The notes beneath the pieces are model-generated. The model had not been told where the DNA came from, searched no databases, and saw only the letters and a list, made by a program, of their open reading frames with translations. From CAISDA01 sp050258555 (lineage in GTDB: Bacteria > Bacteroidota > Ignavibacteria > UBA10030 > UBA8401), in contig JBLMZA010000121.1 of the NCBI GenBank assembly GCA_050258555.1, positions 1-12,356 of the forward strand: a stretch of 12,356 bases of DNA, written 5' to 3'. A program made the position numbers and the translations under genes. This document shows, piece after piece, positions 1-7,595 of the stretch. Numbering within the stretch: position 1 is the first letter of the stretch; every line of letters begins with the position of its first letter.

Positions 1-1
1 G

Positions 2-814
2 CTCCATCGGCCCGAGGATGCCATCGACGACAGCGAAGTCTTCACGATGAATTCGCTCGATCTCTACAAGCTGAAGCAGGAACTGCTGCAGGCGAAGCTC
101 TGCGGCCGCGCGATCCGCGAGGAGTACCAGCGCGTCGCCTCAAGCGGCGTATTGCCGCACGGCGCTGCAGGCCGGATTCTCTATGCCGATCTCTGCAGCG
201 ATGTCGAAATCTTCGCGCAGGGTTTGGAAGCGCAGATGACGAAGGAGAAACTGCCCGATGCCGTGCTCGATCTTGCGCTTGCCGGGTTCCGGCTCACGGG
301 CGTCATCCCGAATATCGATGCGGAAAAACTGCTCTTCTATCGCATGGCGGTGCTGAAGCCGAGGGATTATCTTTCCGCATGGATCACGCACCTGTCGCTG
401 CAAGCGATGCGCCTGCCGGGATATCCGTCGCGCACGGTCTTTTGCGGCGTATCGGGCACGAAAATCGAAGTGAAGGAATTCGGCGCAATCGATGATCCCG
501 AATCCCGCCTTGCGGATCTCATCGCGTTCTATCGGGAAGGCATGACCCGTCCGCTTAAATTTTTCCCCGATGCCTCGATGCGCTATGCCGATGCGATCCG
601 TCACGGCAAGAGCGAAGAGGAAGCGCTCGATGCCGCGCGCTCGAACTGGACGCAGAGTTATTCGGGCGCCGCGGCCGATTCCGATGACCTCTACATCAGG
701 CAGTGCTTCGCTGAATCGGATCCCTTCGATGCGGAGTTTTGCGAGAATGCGCTCCGCATCTTTCAGCCTCTTTCACGGGCGCTCGATGCGAAGAGGGGAG
801 GCGAAGGCGAATGA
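2..814 (+). CDS. recC: RecC subunit of exonuclease V (RecBCD), C-terminal part, 5'-truncated
   Basis: The frame is open from the window edge, so the true start lies upstream; the 270 visible residues are the C-terminal end of RecC. RecC is the non-catalytic scaffold of RecBCD and in E. coli recognises Chi. The match rests on family-like landmarks read by eye: a D-D-S-E-V-F-T segment followed by LDLYKLKQELL (visible residues about 11-30), G-V-L-P-H-G-A-A-G about 20 residues later, the LSAWITHLSLQAM helix in the middle, RPLKFFPDAS, an A-x-x-x-W stretch, and a final block ending in QPLSRAL. This fits the degenerate nuclease-like C-terminal domain of RecC. Its stop overlaps the recB start (ATGA), which suggests translational coupling. 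An ATG at 47 exists in frame, but the family match continues upstream of it, so it is not taken as the start. Confidence 0.9.
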   Translation, partial: LHRPEDAIDDSEVFTMNSLDLYKLKQELLQAKLCGRAIREEYQRVASSGVLPHGAAGRILYADLCSDVEIFAQGLEAQMTKEKLPDAVLDLALAGFRLTGVIPNIDAEKLLFYRMAVLKPRDYLSAWITHLSLQAMRLPGYPSRTVFCGVSGTKIEVKEFGAIDDPESRLADLIAFYREGMTRPLKFFPDASMRYADAIRHGKSEEEALDAARSNWTQSYSGAAADSDDLYIRQCFAESDPFDAEFCENALRIFQPLSRALDAKRGGEGE

Positions 815-3800
815 ACCAGTTCGATCTGAAAGCCGGCGAGATCGGCGGCATGAACGTGCTCGAAGCCAGCGCAGGCACCGGCAAGACGTTCACCATTGCG
901 GGACTCTATCTGCGTCTGCTTCTGGAAAAAGAGCTCGACGTCAACAAGCTGCTCGTGGTCACGTTCACCGAAGCGGCGACGGCGGAACTGCATCAGCGCA
1001 TCCGCGATACATTGAAGACGGCGATGCAGGCATTCGCCCTGAAGCGCGCCGAGGAGCCCGAGCCCGATTTTTCGGATTATCCCTCGCCGATTCCCCATCT
1101 GGTCCAAACGCTCGATCCGGATGACGCGATCAGGCGCCTCCGGATGAACCTTCAGACATTCGACGAGGCGGCCATCTATACAATTCACGGCTTCTGCCGC
1201 ATGCTTCTTTTGGAGAATTCCTTCGAATGCGGAAGCCAGTTCGACTGCGAGCTCGAGGCGGACCAGAGCGCGCTCATCGAAAGCGTGGCCGGTGACTATT
1301 GGCGCTCGGTGGTCGGGGAGGCCTCACCATTGCTCATACAGGCGATGCACTCGGCCAGTCTCACGGTCGATGCGCTCACCGATCTTGTGACGCAGGCCAT
1401 CAATCATCTCGATGTCGAAGTGATTCCGGACGAGCCCGACGGCGCATCGCTCCAGTCGCAGTTGAACGCCGAGGGCCGGCGCTATGCGGCGATCATTCTG
1501 AAGATGCAAAAAATGTGGAAGGATGAACGCGGCGAAATTATCCGCCGGATCGACGAGACCGATGCGCTCAACCGCCGGAGCTATCCCGAAGGAAAAGCGG
1601 TCCGCATGGGCGCCGTCATGGACGGCTTTCTCTCGATGAATGCCGGCAGCACGCTCATGCCCGATGACGCGGCATTCTTCCGGCAGTCGAAGATCGATGC
1701 GGCCGTGAAGAAAAACTGCACGGGACCCCGCCATGACTTCTTTGCGCTGGCGGACGAAGCCGCGGAGGCATCCGATCGGATCTCGGAGACGCTCGATGCG
1801 GTGCTTCTGGGCATTCGGCGTCGCGCATTCTCTTACGTGATGGAACATCTCGAAGAGCGCAAGCGGGAACAAGGGATGCTCTCGTTCAACGATCTGCTTT
1901 TGAAGACGCGCCAGGCGCTCCGCTCCGCAAGCGCGCATGTGCTCATCGACAAGATGCGCCAGCGGTTTTCCGCCGTGCTCATCGACGAGTTCCAGGACAC
2001 CGATCCGGTGCAGTACGAAATCTTCTCCCGTCTCTTTGCCGACGGCGAAACGACGCTCTTTTACATCGGTGATCCGAAGCAGGCGATCTACGGATTCCGC
2101 GGCGCCGACATCTTCGCCTATATGACGGCCACGGCGCAGGAAGGCGTGCGCCGCGCAACGCTCGGCATGAACTACCGCTCGACCCGCGGGCTCATCCGTG
2201 CGGTCAATACGATGTTCTCGCATGCCGAAAAGCCATTCGTGCTCGAGGCGATCCAGTTCTCTCCCGTTCGCTATCCCGATGAAAAGCCCGAGCAGCGCCT
2301 CATCATCGACGGCGCGGAAGCGTCGCCCATGGTCGTGCAGTTCCGCCCGTACAGGAAGCCGGAAGGAAGCCGCCTGGGCTCCGCGCTGAAAAAGGATCAG
2401 GCATCCGAGCTCGTGATCGATGCCGCGGCCGATGAAATCGTGCGTCTTCTCACGCTTGCCTCCGAAGGCCGGGCCGTGATCGAAAAAAAAGGCAGGACCG
2501 AGCCGATCGATGAAAGCTCGATTGCCGTCCTTGTGCGCACGAACCGGCAGGCCCGGCTCATGCAGGATGCGCTGCGCCGGGCCTGCGTGCATTCGATCAT
2601 CCATTCGAAGGAAAGCATCTTCCGCTCGACAGAGGCGATGGACATGCTCCGTGTGGTCGAGGCGCTGGAAGAACCCGCTTCGTCTGTCCGCATGCGCGCG
2701 GCCCTCATCACATCGATGCTCGGCGTGACGGCCGAAGGGCTCGAGAAGCTCAACGCGGACGGAGTCTCGATGGGCGCGTGGCACGAGGAATTCATGATGC
2801 TGAATGGGGAATGGAAGAAAAACGGCTTCATCGAAATGTTTACGCGCCTGAGCGAATCGCACGGCGTGCTCGAACGCGTGCTTCTGATGCCCTACGGCGA
2901 GCGGCGCGCGGCCAACATCCTTCAGCTCATGGAACTCTTGCAGAAGGCCGAAAGCGAAGAGCGGCTCACGCCTCCGGCCCTTGTGCAGTGGCTCGCATCG
3001 AGGATCGCCGGCGGAGAGCGCGAAGTCGAAGACTACGTCGAGAATCTCTCGACCGACGAGAAGGCCGTCACGATCGTGACCGTGCACGGAAGCAAGGGCC
3101 TGCAGTACAAGATCGTCTTCTGTCCCTTCCTCTGGGAAGTGGGAACGCTTCCTCCCGGCGTCACGCCTCCGGCCGTCTTCCACGAAACGACGGAGCGCGA
3201 AGGAGGCAAGCATCAGCTCATATTCGATATCGGATCGGCGGCGATCGATTCGCACCGGCAGCTTGAAGACGAAGAGAAGCTCGCCGAGTACGCCAGGCTT
3301 GCCTATGTGGCCCTGACGCGCGCCGAATTCCGCGCGTATGTGTATTACGGCAACTTCAGCACCGCGGCTTCATCCGCGCTCGTCTATCTGCTCCACGGAT
3401 TGAGTACGGATGTCGGGGCGCTGCTCATGGATGAAGCGCGCGTGATGGAACGCCTTGCGGAACTGCATCAGGCATCCGGCGGAGCAATCGAGGCCGCGCT
3501 TCTGCCAGATGCCGCAGGCCTCGTCTATCGGAAGAAGCGCGAGGATGCCGACCATCGCGCATTGCCTCAGGCGCTGGAAGTGCGGCGCGCGGTGATCCAG
3601 GCTTCTGCGATCTCGAGCTTCACCTCCCTGGCGCTGCACGACGGGCAGAGAGGAGCGATGAGCTACGTGGATGAGCGCATCGATGAGAGCCGGGAGGGCG
3701 CGGATGAAGTGAAGGCGGAGTCGGCCATTTTGAGCTTTGCCCGCGGACGGCTTGCGGGAGATTTCTTCCATCAGGTATTCGAGCATGCGGAATACGACGC

Positions 3801-4488
3801 CTCGAATCTCGAACAGGTCGTCGATCGCGCGATGCGCCAGTACAATCTCGATCCGGCCGAAGCTCCGGCGGCGATGGAAGCCGTGCGCAACGTGCTCGGG
3901 AAAAAGCTGAAGCCCGTGGCGCCCGGTTTTTCGCTCTCGATGCTCGAGCGCACGCAGCGGCTCAACGAACTGGATTTTTATTTTCCCTCCGAAGCATTCA
4001 CCAGGCGCCAGGTGCGCGCCTTCATCGATCGCTACATGGGAGATGACGGATCCGTGGCGCATGCGGAGATGAGCGACGCTCGCCTGCGCGGATGGATGAC
4101 CGGCACGATCGATCTGTTTTTCATGCATAAAGGGAAATACTACATCGCGGACTGGAAGTCGAATTATCTTGGGCCGCATCGTGAAGACTATGCGCCGGAA
4201 AAGCTGCGCGAGGCCATGAAGCGGAACGATTATTTTCTGCAGGCATTGCTCTACGCGACGGCCGCGGACCGGTTCTTGCGCGAGAGGAGGGGAGCGGCCT
4301 ATGAATACGAGACGCAGTTCGGCGGGGTCTTCTATCTCTTTTTGCGCGGCGTCGATGCCGCCGCCGATGACGACTTCGGCATCTTTTTCGAGAAGCCTGA
4401 ATATTCTGCCGTGCAGGAACTCGCGTCGATCGTCGCTGCGCCGATGCCCGGCAGCGTGCCGCGTTCGAAGAAAGGAGCGCGGCGATGA
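811..4488 (+). CDS. recB: RecB helicase-nuclease subunit of exonuclease V
   Basis: This 1225-residue protein is close to the usual RecB length of about 1180 and carries every expected element. RecB is the 3'-5' SF1A motor and the nuclease of RecBCD, which processes double-strand ends for RecA loading. Walker A is ASAGTGKT (residues 19-26, Lys25); motif Ia is TFTEAATAEL (51-60); TIHGFC lies at 124-129; Walker B is IDEFQDTD (391-398); motif III is IGDPKQAIYGFRG (419-431); motif IV is NYRST (454-458); motif V is TVHGSKGLQ (757-765); motif VI is YVALTRAE (832-839). The C-terminal nuclease has a G-x-x-x-H helix (His987), GTIDL (Asp1101), DWKSN (Asp1114, Lys1116) and QALLYA (1144-1149), so the catalytic D...DxK residues are intact. 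The ATG at 811 is chosen because it overlaps the recC stop, follows a GAGGGGAGG ribosome site, and places Walker A near the N-terminus as in the family. The frame stays open upstream to an ATG at 739, but that would only read through the end of recC. Confidence 0.97.
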   Translation: MNQFDLKAGEIGGMNVLEASAGTGKTFTIAGLYLRLLLEKELDVNKLLVVTFTEAATAELHQRIRDTLKTAMQAFALKRAEEPEPDFSDYPSPIPHLVQTLDPDDAIRRLRMNLQTFDEAAIYTIHGFCRMLLLENSFECGSQFDCELEADQSALIESVAGDYWRSVVGEASPLLIQAMHSASLTVDALTDLVTQAINHLDVEVIPDEPDGASLQSQLNAEGRRYAAIILKMQKMWKDERGEIIRRIDETDALNRRSYPEGKAVRMGAVMDGFLSMNAGSTLMPDDAAFFRQSKIDAAVKKNCTGPRHDFFALADEAAEASDRISETLDAVLLGIRRRAFSYVMEHLEERKREQGMLSFNDLLLKTRQALRSASAHVLIDKMRQRFSAVLIDEFQDTDPVQYEIFSRLFADGETTLFYIGDPKQAIYGFRGADIFAYMTATAQEGVRRATLGMNYRSTRGLIRAVNTMFSHAEKPFVLEAIQFSPVRYPDEKPEQRLIIDGAEASPMVVQFRPYRKPEGSRLGSALKKDQASELVIDAAADEIVRLLTLASEGRAVIEKKGRTEPIDESSIAVLVRTNRQARLMQDALRRACVHSIIHSKESIFRSTEAMDMLRVVEALEEPASSVRMRAALITSMLGVTAEGLEKLNADGVSMGAWHEEFMMLNGEWKKNGFIEMFTRLSESHGVLERVLLMPYGERRAANILQLMELLQKAESEERLTPPALVQWLASRIAGGEREVEDYVENLSTDEKAVTIVTVHGSKGLQYKIVFCPFLWEVGTLPPGVTPPAVFHETTEREGGKHQLIFDIGSAAIDSHRQLEDEEKLAEYARLAYVALTRAEFRAYVYYGNFSTAASSALVYLLHGLSTDVGALLMDEARVMERLAELHQASGGAIEAALLPDAAGLVYRKKREDADHRALPQALEVRRAVIQASAISSFTSLALHDGQRGAMSYVDERIDESREGADEVKAESAILSFARGRLAGDFFHQVFEHAEYDASNLEQVVDRAMRQYNLDPAEAPAAMEAVRNVLGKKLKPVAPGFSLSMLERTQRLNELDFYFPSEAFTRRQVRAFIDRYMGDDGSVAHAEMSDARLRGWMTGTIDLFFMHKGKYYIADWKSNYLGPHREDYAPEKLREAMKRNDYFLQALLYATAADRFLRERRGAAYEYETQFGGVFYLFLRGVDAAADDDFGIFFEKPEYSAVQELASIVAAPMPGSVPRSKKGARR

Positions 4489-6197
4489 ACGGTGAACGAA
4501 AGCGGGATGCCCTGAAGAAGGCGTCCGATCGGGAAGAACTCTACGGCGTGATCGATGAGCAGTTTGCCGAATTGATGCTCTCCGTCTCGGGCCGTGCGTC
4601 CGATCCCGTTCTGCGGCGCTATGCGCGCGACGTCTCGCGCGCCACGCGCGAGCGCAACGTCTGCATCGACGTGCCGGAATCGGACCGGAGCGCGCTTGCC
4701 GAAAGCGGCGTGGTGGGCACATCCGAAGATCCCGATTTTCCGATGGTGCTCGATCTCAAGGGACGGCTCTATCTCAACCGGTACTGGCAATACGAGCAGA
4801 TGATCGCCGGAAGAATCCTGGAGCGCATCGCGCCGGACTCCCGTCTCCGCCGGAAGCAGAAGATTTCTTCGCGGCTCGACGAGTATTTTCCGATTGAAGA
4901 CAGGGAGCATAATCAGGGTCAGCGCGAGGCGGCGGAGTTCGCGCTCTCCCACAGGCTTGCCATCATCTCGGGCGGTCCCGGCACGGGCAAGACGACCACC
5001 GTGGCGGTGATTCTGGCGCTGCTTGTGGAGTTTGCCGAAAAGGAAAAGCCGATCATCGCCCTTGCCGCTCCGACCGGCAAAGCCGCGGCGCGTCTCCAGG
5101 AGTCGATCATCGGGCAGAAGCAGCGTCTGCCGATTCCCGAAGAGGTCAGGGAGAACATCCCGGAGGATGCCGGCACGATCCATCGTCTCCTGAAATGGAA
5201 GCAGGGCACGCCGTATTTCCGGCATGACAGCAGGAATCCGCTTCTTGCCGATGTGATCGTGCTCGACGAATGTTCGATGATCGATGCGGCGCTCATGGCG
5301 AAGTTCATGGATGCCGTGCGTCCGGACACGAAGCTCATCCTGCTTGGAGACAAGGACCAGCTTTCATCGGTCGAAGCCGGAGCGGTCTTTTCCGATCTCT
5401 GCAGCGCGGGGCTTCCCTGCGTGAAGCAGCTCACGCATTCCTATCGCTTCGGCGCTGCAAGCAGCATCGGCGCCGTGAGCCGCGCCGTGAATGCGGGCGA
5501 TGCAGAAGAAGCGCTGGCAATTTTCCAATCGGGATATGCCGACATTGCGCGCCGGGCGTTTGCCGACGCCGACGAGTATGAGCGCGTGCTCACGCGGACG
5601 CTCATCGACGGATACGCCGCGTATCTGCGATCAGAGTCGGTCGAGGAAGCGTTCGCACGGCTGCGCGAGTTCAAGATCCTTTGCGCCCTGCGCGAAGGAC
5701 CGTACGGCGTCACAGGCGTGAACAAGAAGGCGGAAGAGGTGTTGGAAAACGCGGGGCTCATCGACCGCACGAGCGGCATGTGGTATCGGGCGCAGCCCGT
5801 CATGATCGCGGAGAATGATTACGGGCTTTCGCTCTTCAACGGCGATGTCGGCATCCTGTGGCCCGACAGGGAGCATGAGGGAACGCTCATGGCATTTTTT
5901 GAAGGCGGTGAAAAGGGGCTGCGACGGTTTCATCCTTCGACGCTGCCGCCGCACGAGACTGTCTTTGCGATGACGGTGCACAAGAGCCAGGGTTCGCAGT
6001 TCACACGCGTGCTCACGATCCTGCCTGCGGAGGAATCACCGGTGGTGACGCGCGAGCTGCTCTATACGGCGCTCACGCGCGCCGAGCGGTATGTCGAGCT
6101 CTGGTCTGCTGAGGGCGTGCTGCGTCAGGCGGTCATACGGCGCACGGTGCGCCATTCGGGACTTCGCGATATTCTTGAAGAGAGACGGAGGGTTTAA
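4485..6197 (+). CDS. recD: RecD helicase subunit of exonuclease V
   Basis: This 570-residue protein is slightly shorter than E. coli RecD (608). RecD is the 5'-3' SF1B motor of RecBCD and couples Chi recognition to control of degradation. Walker A is GGPGTGKT (163-170, Lys169); motif Ia is APTGKAAARL (195-204); TIHRLLKW follows at 231-238; Walker B is DECSM (261-265); motif III is LLGDKDQLSSVEAG (286-299); motif IV includes LTHSYRFG (316-323); motif V is MTVHKSQGSQF (496-506); motif VI is LLYTALTRAE (525-534). The N-terminal 140 residues match the RecB-contacting region only loosely. The start at 4485 shares ATGA with the recB stop and follows AAAGGAGC. The TIHRLL motif and short N-terminus fit RecD of the RecBCD complex better than stand-alone RecD2, and the position after recC-recB settles the assignment. 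Confidence 0.95.
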   Translation: MNGERKRDALKKASDREELYGVIDEQFAELMLSVSGRASDPVLRRYARDVSRATRERNVCIDVPESDRSALAESGVVGTSEDPDFPMVLDLKGRLYLNRYWQYEQMIAGRILERIAPDSRLRRKQKISSRLDEYFPIEDREHNQGQREAAEFALSHRLAIISGGPGTGKTTTVAVILALLVEFAEKEKPIIALAAPTGKAAARLQESIIGQKQRLPIPEEVRENIPEDAGTIHRLLKWKQGTPYFRHDSRNPLLADVIVLDECSMIDAALMAKFMDAVRPDTKLILLGDKDQLSSVEAGAVFSDLCSAGLPCVKQLTHSYRFGAASSIGAVSRAVNAGDAEEALAIFQSGYADIARRAFADADEYERVLTRTLIDGYAAYLRSESVEEAFARLREFKILCALREGPYGVTGVNKKAEEVLENAGLIDRTSGMWYRAQPVMIAENDYGLSLFNGDVGILWPDREHEGTLMAFFEGGEKGLRRFHPSTLPPHETVFAMTVHKSQGSQFTRVLTILPAEESPVVTRELLYTALTRAERYVELWSAEGVLRQAVIRRTVRHSGLRDILEERRRV

Positions 6198-6202
6198 AAC
6201 AG

Positions 6203-6235
6203 CACACCCGCATCGGTGTGCCCGATGCGGGTGTG
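6203..6235. terminator. Hairpin between convergent recD and csp, probable two-way terminator
   Basis: Two 14-nt arms, CACACCCGCATCGG (6203-6216) and CCGATGCGGGTGTG (6222-6235), pair perfectly around a 5-nt loop. It lies 5 bp after the recD stop and 25 bp past the csp stop on the other strand. On the + strand the 3' tail has few T residues (TGTTC), so it is a weak intrinsic terminator there. On the - strand the arm is followed by CTGTTTTAAA, a better U-tract. One hairpin serving both converging genes is the simplest reading. Confidence 0.75.
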
Positions 6236-6260
6236 TGTTCAGCAGAAAATTCTTCGATTG

Positions 6261-6467
6261 TTATCGAACGACAGTGACATTGGCCGCCTGCAAACCCTTG
6301 GGGCCTTTTTCAACGTCGAATTCCACCGTGTCGCCTTCATTCAGCGTCTTGTAGCCGTCGGCCTTGATCGCGTTGAAGTGCACGAACACATCTTCGCCGC
6401 CCGAGCTGCGTGAAATGAAACCGAAACCTTTTGCTGCATTGAACCATTTGACTGTTCCTTTTTCCAT
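6261..6467 (-). CDS. cspA: CspA-family cold-shock protein
   Basis: This is a 68-residue single cold-shock domain, the normal length for the family. These proteins bind single-stranded RNA and DNA and melt RNA structure. The ligand-binding motifs are intact: KWFN at 7-10, RNP1 KGFGFI at 13-18, and RNP2 VFVHF at 27-31, with the usual V-E-F-D-V and GPKGLQAANV end. The start is the ATG at 6467, because AAAGGA (6481-6476) sits 8 nt before it; an in-frame ATG three codons earlier (6476) overlaps that ribosome site and is less likely. It converges with recD and shares the hairpin at 6203-6235. The upstream leader is long, as in many cold-shock genes, but whether this copy is cold-induced or constitutive cannot be told from the sequence. 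Confidence 0.96.
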   Translation of the reverse strand: MEKGTVKWFNAAKGFGFISRSSGGEDVFVHFNAIKADGYKTLNEGDTVEFDVEKGPKGLQAANVTVVR

Positions 6468-6475
6468 GGAACACA

Positions 6476-6481
6476 TCCTTT
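6476..6481 (-). promoter_or_regulatory. Ribosome binding site of csp (decides the start)
   Basis: On the minus strand AAAGGA lies 8 nt before the ATG at 6467. The alternative in-frame ATG at 6476 uses the last A of this site, so initiation there would have no Shine-Dalgarno. This supports the 68-residue form beginning MEKGTVKWF. Confidence 0.75.
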
Positions 6482-6720
6482 CTAGTAAAAAATTGCCCGA
6501 TATACCATCGGACGGGGTTGTACGCCGAAAATCCTTACTCTTAAAAAAACGACTTATCGGGAGCGAAAATCCTCAACAAGCTTGTTCTGTGTGATGGCGT
6601 CCGACCTGGAAAAGATGTATCGCGGTTCATCATCAGCGTTCTAAAAGCGTGCCTGTTTTTCCCTATGTGCGAATAACAAGCTCTCCCTAAGGAGACACAA
6701 ACGGTGTACTGTTGTTGGTA

Positions 6721-6750
6721 TCTATAACGTACAGAGATTTTTTTTGAAAA
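6721..6750 (-). promoter_or_regulatory. Candidate sigma70-type promoter of csp
   Basis: On the minus strand a -35-like TTTTCA (6750-6745) and a -10-like TATAGA (6726-6721) are 18 nt apart, each matching the consensus at four of six bases. Transcription would start near 6713 and give a leader of about 245 nt. The region is AT-rich and contains an A-run in the spacer. The assignment is by eye and tentative; promoters in Bacteroidota relatives can differ from the E. coli consensus. Confidence 0.35.
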
Positions 6751-6766
6751 GCAAATAAAAATTGCG

Positions 6767-6792
6767 GGATGAGTGTAAATATTTACACATCC
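6767..6792. promoter_or_regulatory. Perfect 16-bp palindrome, putative operator
   Basis: GTGTAAAT at 6773-6780 is followed directly by its reverse complement ATTTACAC at 6781-6788. The symmetry continues on both sides: GGAT (6767-6770) pairs with ATCC (6789-6792) if the two bases GA (6771-6772) are bulged, giving 12-bp arms. The site lies about 90 bp upstream of the SGNH hydrolase start and just upstream of the proposed csp -35. No U-tract follows directly on either strand, so a protein binding site is more likely than a terminator. It resembles, but does not match, several known boxes; the regulator is unknown. Confidence 0.5.
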
Positions 6793-6865
6793 AAAGAACG
6801 GCCGTTTGGGGGAAGGCTCTTGAAAAAGTGGATGGAAATGACGATATTCGGCTCGAGAAAACAAG

Positions 6866-6870
6866 AAGGA
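6866..6870 (+). promoter_or_regulatory. Ribosome binding site of the SGNH hydrolase gene (decides the start)
   Basis: AAGGA lies 8 nt before the ATG at 6879. Starting there gives a clean signal peptide at the N-terminus. The longer frame beginning TTG at 6762 would add 39 charged residues before it and would run through the palindrome, so it is rejected. Confidence 0.7.
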
Positions 6871-6878
6871 CCGAGTTC

Positions 6879-7595
6879 ATGATCACACGATGCGGCCGTG
6901 CCGCCCTTGTAATGCTTCTGCTGTGGACTGCCGTGCCCGGGTCTGCGGTGTTCGGCCAGACAACCTCACCGGGCGCCGGGCATCCTGCGGCGCTGCGCTT
7001 CCAGCAGACGATCGACGAATATCTGAAAGCCGACTCAATACAGATGCCGCCGAAGCATGCCATTCTTTTCATCGGCAGCAGCATCTTCCGCATGTGGAGC
7101 GATCTCACACGGCAGATGGCGCCGCTGCCCGTCTTCAACCGCGCCTTCGGGGGATCGCGCACGGACGATGTGCTCTATTATATGGATAAGCTTGTTTTCC
7201 CGTACGAGCCCCGGATCATCGTCTACTACTGCGGCAGCAACGACATCAATGCAGGCGAGCACGCCCGGGCGATCTTCGGCCGATTCCGTACGTTTGCAGG
7301 GCGCGTGAAGGAAAAGCTTCCGTCGACGTCGATTTTTTTCGTCTCAATCAACCGCGCTCCGCAGAAGAGGGACCGGTGGGCGGTCGTCGATTCGGCCAAT
7401 GCGCTCGTGCGGCAGTTCTGCGCATCGAATCCCTCGCTGGAGTATATCGACGTGAATCCGGTGCTCTTCGACAGCACGAACACTCCGCGCTACGATCTCT
7501 ATCAGAGCGACCGGCTGCACTTTCTGCCCAAGGCCTACGAGGCGTTCACCTCGGTGATCAAGCCGATACTCGAGAAGGCGTGGGGAAAAAAATAA
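6879..7595 (+). CDS. Secreted SGNH/GDSL-family hydrolase (esterase/lipase-like)
   Basis: This 238-residue protein has a signal peptide (MITRCGR, a hydrophobic core at about 8-20, likely cleavage near VFG-Q at residues 24-27). It shows the four SGNH blocks: the nucleophile block FIGSS (64-68, Ser68 catalytic, with Ser67 where the classic motif has Asp), the oxyanion Gly in NRAFGGSRTDDV (87-98), Asn121 in YYCGSNDINAG, and the Asp211/His214 pair in DRLHFLPKAY. The fold is an alpha/beta hydrolase of the flavodoxin-like type acting on ester bonds in lipids, acetylated sugars or peptidoglycan; the substrate cannot be read from the sequence. It should act in the periplasm or outside the cell. The next gene on the same strand is a peptidoglycan lytic transglycosylase 148 bp away, so an envelope role is possible but unproven. 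The start is set by the ribosome site and signal peptide. Confidence 0.9.
   Translation: MITRCGRAALVMLLLWTAVPGSAVFGQTTSPGAGHPAALRFQQTIDEYLKADSIQMPPKHAILFIGSSIFRMWSDLTRQMAPLPVFNRAFGGSRTDDVLYYMDKLVFPYEPRIIVYYCGSNDINAGEHARAIFGRFRTFAGRVKEKLPSTSIFFVSINRAPQKRDRWAVVDSANALVRQFCASNPSLEYIDVNPVLFDSTNTPRYDLYQSDRLHFLPKAYEAFTSVIKPILEKAWGKK

Larger units (their letters stand above)
6468..6878. other. Divergent control region between csp and the SGNH hydrolase gene
   Basis: This is about 410 bp with no convincing gene, more AT-rich than the flanking coding DNA. On the minus side, about 245 nt would be csp leader if the promoter proposed at 6721-6750 is right. That leader contains a 12-bp self-complementary sequence, AACAAGCTTGTT (6575-6586), and a short stem (GTCCGAT with ATCGGGC, one G-U pair, 6513-6495) just before the csp ribosome site; both could shape the RNA. 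On the plus side the region holds the 16-bp palindrome at 6773-6788 and ends in AAGGA (6866-6870), 8 nt before the ATG at 6879. Open frames here (for example minus 6541-6864) show no recognisable protein and are treated as chance. Confidence 0.6.

Noticed and set aside
261..265. RecD Walker B DECSM (residues 261-265 of RecD) in place of the DEASM of E. coli as a functional defect.
   Set aside because: The catalytic Asp and Glu are intact, and a Cys at this position is a mild substitution.
1324..3255. A 643-codon open frame on the minus strand inside recB.
   Set aside because: It lies entirely opposite recB, whose motifs are complete, and its translation is rich in His/Arg without any recognisable motif. 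It is an expected by-product of the high-GC codon bias.
3370..4722. A 450-codon minus-strand open frame across the recB/recD junction.
   Set aside because: It spans two well-supported genes on the other strand and shows no domain signature; it is a shadow frame.
6575..6586. Palindrome AACAAGCTTGTT as a second operator.
   Set aside because: At 12 bp it is common by chance in a window of this size. It is mentioned only as a possible element of the csp leader.
6541..6864. A 107-codon minus-strand open frame in the intergenic region.
   Set aside because: It has no recognisable motif and runs through the proposed csp promoter and the palindrome; its composition does not look coding.
6762..6878. 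A 39-residue N-terminal extension of the SGNH hydrolase from TTG at 6762.
   Set aside because: It would place a charged segment before the signal peptide and run through the palindrome. The ATG at 6879 has a good ribosome site.
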